From: Propionimicrobium sp. PCR01-08-3
GTDB taxonomy: Bacteria > Actinomycetota > Actinomycetes > Propionibacteriales > Propionibacteriaceae
Assembly: GCF_030286045.1 (NCBI RefSeq)
Contig: NZ_CP127391.1
Location: 1 to 40,493 of the forward strand
DNA length: 40,493 nucleotides
Direction of reading: 5' to 3'
Made by a program: the position numbers and the translations under genes
Shown: piece after piece, positions 1-6,543 of the stretch
Numbering within the stretch: position 1 is the first letter of the stretch
Layout: every line of letters starts with the position of its first letter
Notes under the pieces: generated by a model
Told to the model about the DNA's origin: nothing
The model's database searches: none
The model's input: the letters and a program-made list of their open reading frames with translations, nothing else

Positions 1-900
1 ATGGTCGCAACTACCGCCGACCTCTCGGGCATTCTGCCCAACCAAATCGCTGACGGAATGGTCGAAAAGGTGAAGTACGGCTCCACCATCGCCGCTCTGT
101 CTGCGTCCGAAGCGATGCGCTTCGGAAACGTGAACATCGTCACCTTCGATGCTGACCCTAAGGCGCAATTCGTCGAGGAGCGCGGTGCAAAGGCGTCGCA
201 GGACATCAAGCCCGAGTTTGTGACCGCCGTCCCTCATAAGACGCAGGTCACCTACCGCACCTCGGATGAATTCCTTTGGGCGGACGACGACTACAAGATC
301 GGGATCCTCCAGAAGTTCTCGGAGAAGGCATCACGAGCCCTGGCTCGTGCACTTGATTTCGGCGCATACCACCGAATCAACCCTCTCAGCGGCACCGCGA
401 TCACCGCGTGGACCAATTACCTCGGTGCGACGACTATGCGCGTCACTGCTGGCAGCGATCCCGACAAGGAGATCGAGGCGGCGGCCGGGTTGGTCATCAA
501 TTCGGACGTGCTGCCGACTGGTGTGGCTATGGACCCGTCCTACGCCTGGCAAATCGCCACTGCCCGTTACCCAGACGACCGGAAGAAGTTCCCTGATTTC
601 GGACTGTCGGTTGACGTAACCCAGTTCCAGGGACTGCGCGCGTCGGTGTCCAACACTGTGTCGGGCAAGCCGGACTCGGCCGACACCGGAGTTCGCGCCA
701 TCGTGGGCGACTTCAATCAGGGCATCCGTTGGGGCATCCAGAAGCAGATCCCTTTCACCGTGATTCCGTACGGCGACCCGGACAACTCCGGTCAGGACCT
801 CAAGGGCCATAACGAGGTCGCGCTGCGCGCAGAAATCCTCTACGCCTGGTACGTCTTCGTGGACCGCTTCGCGATCGTCAGCAGCAACACCGGCAGCTAA
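1..900 (+). CDS. Major capsid protein (HK97-type fold)
   Basis: Structural protein of 299 aa that would build the icosahedral shell. The call rests on length, sequence character (an early Ala-rich helical segment, then the long E/P-loop-like stretch VTFDADPKAQFVEERGAKAS) and position directly after portal, MuF-like and scaffold genes once the ends of the window are joined. The ATG is base 1; its ribosome binding site AAGGAGG lies at 40480-40486, at the far end of the window. No maturation protease domain is fused to it. It is followed by a perfect 12-bp hairpin, which may set its mRNA level apart from the genes downstream. Confidence 0.88.
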   Translation: MVATTADLSGILPNQIADGMVEKVKYGSTIAALSASEAMRFGNVNIVTFDADPKAQFVEERGAKASQDIKPEFVTAVPHKTQVTYRTSDEFLWADDDYKIGILQKFSEKASRALARALDFGAYHRINPLSGTAITAWTNYLGATTMRVTAGSDPDKEIEAAAGLVINSDVLPTGVAMDPSYAWQIATARYPDDRKKFPDFGLSVDVTQFQGLRASVSNTVSGKPDSADTGVRAIVGDFNQGIRWGIQKQIPFTVIPYGDPDNSGQDLKGHNEVALRAEILYAWYVFVDRFAIVSSNTGS

Positions 901-917
901 TCGATCCACCCAAAACA

Positions 918-949
918 GGCACCCTGGCGCGATAGGACGCCAGGGTGCC
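918..949 (+). terminator. Hairpin after the capsid gene (attenuator or mRNA stabiliser)
   Basis: GGCACCCTGGCG (918-929) pairs perfectly with CGCCAGGGTGCC (938-949) around an 8-base loop. There is no T run, so it is not a classic intrinsic terminator. It more likely protects the 3' end of the abundant capsid mRNA or partly stops transcription before the glycosyltransferase genes. Confidence 0.6.
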
Positions 950-967
950 CCTACGTGAGGCAGGGCA

Positions 968-3010
968 ATGCGCATCCAGGTTGACGGCGTCGATTATGCG
1001 CCGGCACGTCCACGCAAGATCGGTGTGGCAATCACCACCCGCAATCGCCGCGACGCGTACAGTAAGTCGCTCGCGGCCTGGATTAAGCATCTGCCCATCG
1101 GCGTGACCTTGGTCGTGGTTGACGACGCGAGCGAGGTGCCCGTCGATGTGCCGATCTGGGCCACGCTAATCCGCTTCTCCGAGAATCGGGGCGTGGCCGC
1201 GGCCAAGAATGCCGGTATCGCGGCGCTCATGGATGCCGGTTGCACCGATCTCTTTCTTGCCGACGACGACACCTACCCTCTCGTAGATGGCTGGGCCGAG
1301 CCGTACCTGTCGAGCCCTGAGCCGATCGCCTGCTACATGTGGGGCGATCCGGTTTATCAGGACGACGACGTGCTCGGCTATTCGTGGCCGCACGGTTGCC
1401 TCGTCTACGCCGAGCGTTCGGTTATTGACCGCATCGGCGGCTGGTGGGGTGCCGGCGTCTGGGGCGGCGAGGATTCCGATTTTCTGCGCCGTGCCCACAA
1501 CGCCGGTTTGTCGCGCTGCGAGTTCCAGGACGTGCACCATGGCCGCATCTTCGAGGCTCTGGACGAGCACGGCAGCGTGGAGTCTTCAGTATCTGAGGAT
1601 GTGCGCCGTGTCTGGCGCGCAGACCTACTGGAGGCACGCAAAGACTCTGCAGAGTTTGTTCCCTACCGCGAGCATGTGGCGACGGAAGCCAGCCCGGTTT
1701 TGAGCGTGCTGGTGCCGTCCGTAGCATCACGGCGAGACACTTTCCTGCCCTCAATTCTCGATCAGCTCTACGGCCAGCACGAGGCACTGTCCGATGTCGA
1801 CCGGAGCCGGATCGAGATCCTGACTCTCGTCGATGCGAAGGGCGTCTCGCTCGGGCAGAAGCGCAACGACATGATCAACCTCGCGCGCGGCCGCTACGTC
1901 GTGTTCGTTGACGACGATGACCGGCTCGAAGACGACTATCTCGTAGCCCTACTTGAGGCTGCCAATTCCGGCGCCGACGTGATCACTTTCCACGTCTCGG
2001 TCTCCACTGATGGCGGAAGCCCGACCGTCTGCAAATACGGGCTCGAATATGAGCATAACGAGAACATCGCGAACGAATTCCACCGCATCCCGAACCACAT
2101 CTGCATGGTCCGCCGGGATCTCGCTTCAAGGTCGCCGTTCCCGGACAAGAGTTTCGGCGAGGACTCGGAGTACGCAGCACGGCTAAGGCCCCTGCTGCTG
2201 TCCGAGCACAAGATCGATCGCGTCCTCTACCACTACGACTATGTGCCGTCGCAATCCGAAACACGGGTCGTCAACGAGGCGCAGTCCCGTATCGGGAACG
2301 CGACCCGGAAGCCAACCGCCGACCTGGTGATCCTGTCGAAGGCCGACACCGCAAAGTTGCGCGAGATGACGCAGCACACCATCGACACGGCCCGCGAGAA
2401 TGCTGGACGCAATCCCGATCCGCTCGTGATCAACGTGATCGTCATTGAACAGACTGAGGGCGTCCGCTATCGGGGCGCGACGACCGTCCACATGCCAGGA
2501 CCATTCGCTTACAACAAGTTCATGAACAACGGAGCCAGGCGAGGTTTCGCCCCCTGGGTCGTGTTCGCCAACAATGACCTGGAGTTCGAGCCCGACTGGC
2601 TCGCGGAGCTTCTCGCAGCCGACCATGAGCTTGTTTCCCCGGTCAATCCGGGCGACGACCGTCAGCGCGGCTTCACCGTCAACGAGTCCGGCTGGACGAA
2701 CGGTCGGCATTTCTGTGGCTGGTGTTTCATGATGAAACGCAGCCTGTGGGAGGAACTACACGGGCTGGACGAGGACTTCATTTTTTGGTGCGCAGACGAC
2801 GTTGTCATTGAGCAGGCGCGGGCTGTCGGCGTGAAACCCATGCTGGTGTCGGCCGCGAGGGTGAAACATCTGACGTCGAAAACGGCAGGCACCAGCGTCC
2901 CCGACGAGCTGACGTGGGGAATGGTCCGCCTGTTTGAGGACAAGTACGGCGTGAAGAAGTTCGAGAACGACTCCCGATATACGGCATGGAAGCGGGCGAA
3001 CCCGAGATGA
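968..3010 (+). CDS. Glycosyltransferase with three GT2-like modules
   Basis: A 680-aa protein that reads as three tandem GT-A (family 2 type) modules. Module 1 (about 15-220) has GVAITTRNR, VVVDDAS and the acidic triplet D99-D101. Module 2 (about 240-430) has LSVLVPS and D315-D318 in VFVDDDD. Module 3 (about 475-680) has INVIVIEQ and N535-N536-D537, a weaker metal site. GT2 enzymes move a sugar from a nucleotide donor. In several mycobacteriophages, glycosyltransferases coded beside capsid or tail genes decorate virion proteins; that role here is inference from position. It overlaps the next glycosyltransferase gene at ATGA (3007-3010). Fusion of three modules in one chain is unusual. Confidence 0.82.
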   Translation: MRIQVDGVDYAPARPRKIGVAITTRNRRDAYSKSLAAWIKHLPIGVTLVVVDDASEVPVDVPIWATLIRFSENRGVAAAKNAGIAALMDAGCTDLFLADDDTYPLVDGWAEPYLSSPEPIACYMWGDPVYQDDDVLGYSWPHGCLVYAERSVIDRIGGWWGAGVWGGEDSDFLRRAHNAGLSRCEFQDVHHGRIFEALDEHGSVESSVSEDVRRVWRADLLEARKDSAEFVPYREHVATEASPVLSVLVPSVASRRDTFLPSILDQLYGQHEALSDVDRSRIEILTLVDAKGVSLGQKRNDMINLARGRYVVFVDDDDRLEDDYLVALLEAANSGADVITFHVSVSTDGGSPTVCKYGLEYEHNENIANEFHRIPNHICMVRRDLASRSPFPDKSFGEDSEYAARLRPLLLSEHKIDRVLYHYDYVPSQSETRVVNEAQSRIGNATRKPTADLVILSKADTAKLREMTQHTIDTARENAGRNPDPLVINVIVIEQTEGVRYRGATTVHMPGPFAYNKFMNNGARRGFAPWVVFANNDLEFEPDWLAELLAADHELVSPVNPGDDRQRGFTVNESGWTNGRHFCGWCFMMKRSLWEELHGLDEDFIFWCADDVVIEQARAVGVKPMLVSAARVKHLTSKTAGTSVPDELTWGMVRLFEDKYGVKKFENDSRYTAWKRANPR

Positions 3011-3618
3011 GAATCGCTGTCGGCGTGGTCGCGGTTTTATCCCGCTTAGAGCAGGCGATGCGGCTGTCAACCGAGGTGGGCGCCGAGGTTCTGCAGGTCG
3101 ACGACGGCGGATATGGCGAGCGCGTCAATCATCAGGAAACCCTCAGAAGGCTGGCTGGGACGGGCGCTGACGTGCTGGTGATGCTGGAGGATGACGCGAT
3201 CCCCTGCACTGGTTTCCGGAGCGCCCTGGACGACTATTTGGTGGCCAGGATGCGCCCGGAGATCGTGTCCCTGTATTTGGGTACCGGTCGTTGGGCGGGT
3301 ACATCGCCGAGCGTTCAGGGTCCGAGAGTCCAGGCCCTGATTGATCGCGCTGACGCCCGCGGCGATAGGTGGATTTTCGCTGACGCGTTATGGCATGCGG
3401 TCGGTTTGGCGATCCCTCAGTGCATTGCCGGATCACTACTCGATTACTTGGCAGGCGACCCGTCGCCGACCGATGAGGCGATCACTCATTGGGCCCGGAA
3501 GCGCGGCGAAAAGATCGCGTATACGCATCCGAGCCTGGTCGACCATCGGGACGATGAGCGTGTGGTGGACCAGCCGGAGGACTTCGTCCCACGGCATGCG
3601 ATCCGATTCAGGGGGTAA
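3007..3618 (+). CDS. Second glycosyltransferase-like protein
   Basis: 203 aa starting at the ATG that overlaps the previous stop; an in-frame ATG at 2986 is less likely because it lies inside the upstream gene. The N-terminus (IAVGVVAVLSRLEQAMRLS), the acidic MLEDDAIP motif near residue 60 and a central HAVG segment resemble small GT-A glycosyltransferases that start from an aligned nucleotide-sugar site. It is coupled to the three-module enzyme before it, so the two probably act on the same glycan. The acceptor is unknown. The call is by motif only. Confidence 0.6.
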   Translation: MRIAVGVVAVLSRLEQAMRLSTEVGAEVLQVDDGGYGERVNHQETLRRLAGTGADVLVMLEDDAIPCTGFRSALDDYLVARMRPEIVSLYLGTGRWAGTSPSVQGPRVQALIDRADARGDRWIFADALWHAVGLAIPQCIAGSLLDYLAGDPSPTDEAITHWARKRGEKIAYTHPSLVDHRDDERVVDQPEDFVPRHAIRFRG

Positions 3619-3621
3619 CCG

Positions 3622-4011
3622 ATGGAGCCGTTCGCGACAGCCGACTATTACACGTCCAACGGTTTTGGCGCGCCGTTCGATCATCTGGACGCCATGCTGG
3701 CCAGGGCGTCCCGGATCGTCCGGGCCGAAACTACGGCGCGCGGCTACGACATCGACCAGCTGATTGCGGATGGGAGGGTGGACCACAATCTGGTGGCCGA
3801 CATTGTGTGCGACATGGTCGCCTACGCGCAGGCCGGCCCCGGTGTTGGCGTCAACAGCATTCAGCAAACCACCGGGCCGTTCCAGAAAACCTTCCAGTAC
3901 GCCACGTCGGTCGGCTCGTTGAGTTTCACGAAAGTGCATTGGAAGCGTCTCGGCCTGGGTGGTCAGGGCGCGTTTGAGGTTGACCTACTGAAGGGTTCGC
4001 GTGATGGATGA
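3622..4011 (+). CDS. Head-tail connector (Gp19/Gp15/Gp42-like)
   Basis: 129 aa. It starts with an acidic, aromatic segment (FATADYYTSNGFG) and has a helical core with RAETTARGYDIDQLIADGRVD, typical of the Gp19/Gp15/Gp42 family of head completion proteins that add a ring below the portal. It is the first of four short, overlapping neck genes between the head genes and the major tail protein, where adaptor proteins are expected. Confidence 0.72.
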   Translation: MEPFATADYYTSNGFGAPFDHLDAMLARASRIVRAETTARGYDIDQLIADGRVDHNLVADIVCDMVAYAQAGPGVGVNSIQQTTGPFQKTFQYATSVGSLSFTKVHWKRLGLGGQGAFEVDLLKGSRDG

Positions 4012-4342
4012 GTGGATGGTTCCGGTTGTCCGGTTGCGTGAATCTGAGCCCGAGCATGACGACTACGGCGACCCGATTATCGGGTCTGGGGCAATCTCGT
4101 CCACACCCCTACCTGACGCCCTGTTTGCGCCCGGCGGCACCTCGGAGCCGGTCGAGCCGGGAGCAACCCCGGTCATCACCCAGCCAACCGTCTACTGGCC
4201 GGATAAACGTCCGGATGTGGTAGCCACCGACGTGCTGGTCATTGACGGCACCAAATACACGGTGGAGGGAAAGCCAGCAGATTGGCCGATGGGCCTATCG
4301 GTGACGTTGAAGGCTGTGGAGGCGAAAACATGGCGAAAGTGA
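4001..4342 (+). CDS. Head closure (stopper) protein
   Basis: 112-113 aa. GTG at 4001 and ATG at 4004 are adjacent in-frame starts; both overlap the end of the connector gene. The protein has the small beta-rich character of head-tail stopper proteins, with Pro/Gly-rich loops and the ending VLVIDGTKYTVEGKPADWP...VTLKAVEA, common in actinophage proteins at this place. Function is assigned from this pattern and gene order. Confidence 0.6.
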   Translation: MMDEWMVPVVRLRESEPEHDDYGDPIIGSGAISSTPLPDALFAPGGTSEPVEPGATPVITQPTVYWPDKRPDVVATDVLVIDGTKYTVEGKPADWPMGLSVTLKAVEAKTWRK

Positions 4343-4575
4343 ATGTGGAACTGAACCACGCGAAGATCGCCCAGTTTTTGAAGGGCACCGATGTGACCAG
4401 CGCGGTCCGCTCGGCCGGGAACACGGTGAAGGGCCGTTGCGGTGACGGTTTCGAGGCCGATGTGTCCACGAAGGGGGATCGTTCCCGCGCCTATGTGCGC
4501 GCGGTCTCTGCGAAGGCGAAGCTGAAGCAGGCCAAGGATCACGCGATCGAGAAGGCTGTGGGTGAAGGCCTATGA
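4330..4575 (+). CDS. HK97 gp10-like neck/tail completion protein
   Basis: 81 aa from ATG 4330; the frame is open further upstream but that part lies inside the closure gene. It is basic, with a helical repeat of Ala/Lys (KAKLKQAKDHAIEKAV) at the C-terminus and a central RAYVRAVS strand, as in short gp10-type proteins that sit between the stopper and tail terminator. It overlaps its neighbours on both sides by a few bases, which fits translational coupling. Confidence 0.55.
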   Translation: MAKVNVELNHAKIAQFLKGTDVTSAVRSAGNTVKGRCGDGFEADVSTKGDRSRAYVRAVSAKAKLKQAKDHAIEKAVGEGL

Positions 4576-4931
4576 AGCCACCCGATCTGAAGAAGCTCAT
4601 TTCCGCGTATCTTGCGGACGCGATCGGGGTCCGGGTGGTGTCGACACGGCCGGAGAATGAACCCGAGTTTGTTCGGGTGATCGCTACGGGCGGGCAGGGC
4701 CGATCGAATCGGGTTCAGCAGCACGTCCAGTTCACGATCGACTCGTATTCCATCTCGACGCAGAACGCCTGGCAGGTGGCTAACTCGGTAGATGAGGCCA
4801 TGCACAGCCTGCCGCAATCAGATGTTCCCGTCTCTCACGTGCAGGGGTCCACGCCGGCCGACAATCCGGATCCTGACACGGCTTCACCCAGATATTCGGC
4901 CACCTATCAACTCACAACTCTTTGCCGTTAA
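4572..4931 (+). CDS. Tail terminator protein
   Basis: 119 aa. The alternating pattern of a short helix (KKLISAYLADAIG), strands (VRVVSTRP, FVRVIATGG, VQFTIDSYS) and a second helix (AWQVANSVDEAMHSL) matches the tail terminator/completion fold that caps the tail tube and joins it to the head. It sits immediately before the major tail protein, the usual place for this gene. Confidence 0.65.
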   Translation: MKPPDLKKLISAYLADAIGVRVVSTRPENEPEFVRVIATGGQGRSNRVQQHVQFTIDSYSISTQNAWQVANSVDEAMHSLPQSDVPVSHVQGSTPADNPDPDTASPRYSATYQLTTLCR

Positions 4932-4943
4932 GGAGGCAGACCA

Positions 4944-5519
4944 ATGGCTGTTGATGTAAGCAATGTTCATATTTTTGGTTCGGATGATGATGCGCTCTAT
5001 TTGGGCCCGTACACCGTCGACCTGGATTCGCTCACCTTGGATTCTGAGGTTCCCGATACTCTCACCGAGTGCGGGTGGCTGTCGGATGATGGGGCGGCGT
5101 TGGGGATGGATGATTCGGTGAAGTCGATTACCGGGCATCAGGGCCACGCCGAGGTCACCCAGTTCATGGATGAGTCCAAAACTTCGCTGACGGCGACCGT
5201 GCTGGAAACCAAGCTCGACATCATTTTGTGGAATCTGTCCGCGACCGCGGAACGGGTGGGCGAGTACGCGCGGATCCATGCGAAGAAGAACCGCAAGATT
5301 GAGAAGCTGTGCGGTGTTTGGGACACGTTTGATACGGAGCATCCCGGCGTGCAGTATCGGTACATTTTCCCGCTGCTTGCGCTGGGTGAGCGCTCCGATG
5401 TTGCGTTCAAGGCGGGCGAAATCTCGGCCTGGGCTCACAACCTGGGTGTGTTGAAGGACTTCGACGTGCTCACGAACGCGCCGCAGATCCTGGATGCCTT
5501 GAACACCACGGGCAGCTAG
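4944..5519 (+). CDS. Major tail tube protein
   Basis: 191 aa that would polymerise into the tail tube. Placement is decisive: it lies between the tail terminator and the frameshifting chaperone pair. The start has a strong ribosome binding site (AAGGAGG near 4930-4936) as expected for an abundant protein. The N-terminus describes a tube subunit with an early strand (VSNVHIFGSDDDALYLGPY) and a long mixed-sheet core; no C-terminal Ig-like domain is present. Confidence 0.82.
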   Translation: MAVDVSNVHIFGSDDDALYLGPYTVDLDSLTLDSEVPDTLTECGWLSDDGAALGMDDSVKSITGHQGHAEVTQFMDESKTSLTATVLETKLDIILWNLSATAERVGEYARIHAKKNRKIEKLCGVWDTFDTEHPGVQYRYIFPLLALGERSDVAFKAGEISAWAHNLGVLKDFDVLTNAPQILDALNTTGS

Positions 5520-5530
5520 CTAGTCTGCCT

Positions 5531-5585
5531 GGCCCTGTCGTTTCTCTCGCACGGCAGGGCCGGGCCCAAACCCCTAAGCGAGAGA
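5531..5585 (+). promoter_or_regulatory. Leader structure before the tail assembly chaperone
   Basis: GGCCCTGTCGT (5531-5541) pairs with ACGGCAGGGCC (5551-5561; one G-T pair). Its loop contains TCTCTCGC (5543-5550), which is exactly complementary to GCGAGAGA at 5578-5585 and also to GCGAGAG at 5603-5609. The second copy overlaps the ribosome binding site (GAGAGG, 5605-5610) of the chaperone gene. The sequence could therefore fold as a pseudoknot or as a site-blocking switch. The pairing is seen; a regulatory role is inferred. Confidence 0.45.
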
Positions 5586-5620
5586 CCACCACAACATTTC
5601 ATGCGAGAGGAAAAACGATC

Positions 5621-5956
5621 ATGACTGAGAAGAAGACCACTGCGAAGGAAGCCGCGAAAGCTGCCGGGGCGAAAATGCCCGCCGATCATGCGGCGAAGGT
5701 TGAAGCGTCCGAGGATGAGTTCGTGGAGATCACCTACGACGGGTTCGATCTTCGGTTTGAGAGGGACGCGGTGAACGATTTCGAGCTGCTGGAGCAGGCC
5801 AACGCCGGCGCGCCGTTCGCCATGTTCAATCTGATTGTCGGGGATCAGAAGGCTTCCGTGTTGAAGCATTTGAAGGGCGACAACAAGCGGCTCGGCATGG
5901 ATGTTGTGAACGAGTGGCTCAACGGCCTGTTTGAGGCCATTCAAGCGGGAAACTGA
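5621..5956 (+). CDS. Tail assembly chaperone, short form (gpG-like)
   Basis: 111 aa produced when no frameshift occurs. It has a charged Lys/Glu/Ala N-terminus, then EFVEITYDGFDLRFERDAVNDFELLEQ and a helical C-terminus (DVVNEWLNGLFEAIQAG), the usual make-up of phage gpG-type chaperones that coat the tape measure during tail assembly. The stop codon directly follows the slippery heptamer GGGAAAC. Its ribosome binding site may be controlled by the structure at 5531-5585. Confidence 0.85.
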   Translation: MTEKKTTAKEAAKAAGAKMPADHAAKVEASEDEFVEITYDGFDLRFERDAVNDFELLEQANAGAPFAMFNLIVGDQKASVLKHLKGDNKRLGMDVVNEWLNGLFEAIQAGN

Positions 5957-6312
5957 TCAGCCTGCCCGGGCTTCTGGCGGAGTTCGGGCAGGAGATCGAA
6001 GCCGACCTGCAACGCGTCTACGGCGTGGACATGCTCGACCTGTATCGGGGACGGATGACCCCACGCAAAGCGTGGGTGCTCATCTCCCAGCTTCCGCCGG
6101 GATCGAACCTGGCGCGTGCTGTCGGCGGGAACGGCTACTGGTCCCATGAAGAAGTAGCCATCCACGAGGAAGGCTGGGCGATCCGCTCCTCACTGGCAGG
6201 GAAGAAGATCCCGCAACCCAAGCCGCCCGAGGTCGGCTGGCGGGACAAGCAACGCGAACAACAAGAACGATTCGTCCGGAAAGCCGAGGCGCTGCAGCAG
6301 CGCAGCACTTAA
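5621..6312 (+). CDS. Tail assembly chaperone, frameshifted long form (gpGT-like)
   Basis: Join of 5621-5953 and 5953-6312 by a -1 ribosomal slip on GGGAAAC, giving about 230 aa. The second part reads LISLPGLLAEFGQEIEADLQ then YGVDMLDLYRGRMTPRKAWVLISQLP, the usual GT extension of actinophage chaperones, and has no start codon of its own before 6025. The arrangement G-GGA-AAC in the zero frame just before TGA is the standard slip site. The long form is expected at a low ratio to the short form and to bind the tape measure protein. Confidence 0.87.
5947..5953 (+). other. -1 frameshift slippery site GGGAAAC
   Basis: The heptamer is in register X-XXY-YYZ with the short chaperone frame (GCG GGA AAC TGA). 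After the slip, reading continues from base 5953 into a frame open to 6312. The stop codon immediately after the heptamer may help the ribosome pause. Confidence 0.9.
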
Positions 6313-6315
6313 CAG

Positions 6316-6495
6316 CTACTTCGAGAGTGTGTACGTGATGTAGCCGTTGTTTTGGCCAGTCCAAGTCTGGTCAGCAACCTCGCTGATGACCTCCCAGCCA
6401 TCGGCCTTGAATTTGGCCAGCTTCTTGGCGTCATTACCGCCACCCAGCCTCTTGCCCATAAACAACCGAACAACTTTGGTCTTCTGCTTACCCAT
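6316..6495 (-). CDS. Small reverse-strand protein between chaperone and tape measure
   Basis: 59 aa starting at 6495 (an in-frame ATG at 6504 is possible; AGGA lies about 8-11 bases before 6495). It is basic, with KQKTKVVRLFMGKRLGG, then KLAKFKADGWEVISEV and a strand-like end GYITYTLSK, like small domains in which a DGWEV segment joins a helix to a strand. It is the only reverse gene in the tail module and fills most of a 230-base gap, so it looks like an added moron-type gene. I cannot name a function. Confidence 0.55.
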   Translation of the reverse strand: MGKQKTKVVRLFMGKRLGGGNDAKKLAKFKADGWEVISEVADQTWTGQNNGYITYTLSK

Positions 6496-6515
6496 GACCC
6501 ACATCCTAACTGGCT

Positions 6516-6539
6516 GCGGGTTTTTTCATGCCCGGGAGG
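6516..6539 (+). repeat. Copy 1 of a T-run plus ribosome-binding-site repeat
   Basis: A 24-base segment (GCGGG, six T, CATGCCCGGGAGG) just before the tape measure start matches 17277-17300 with only about two differences. At 17277 the same bases are the 3' arm of a terminator. Here the matching 5' arm is missing, so the T run is left without a good stem. Confidence 0.6.
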
Positions 6540-6543
6540 TGTC

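Noticed and set aside
331-975. Large reverse-strand ORFs opposite the capsid and tail genes
   Set aside because: They are frame shadows in high-GC DNA: no ribosome binding sites, Arg/His-rich translations and full overlap with well-supported genes.
6352-6543. Longer tape measure with 64 extra N-terminal residues
   Set aside because: ATG 6544 has a good ribosome binding site and starts a typical tape measure N-terminus; the upstream part lies over a reverse gene and reads unlike a phage tail protein.
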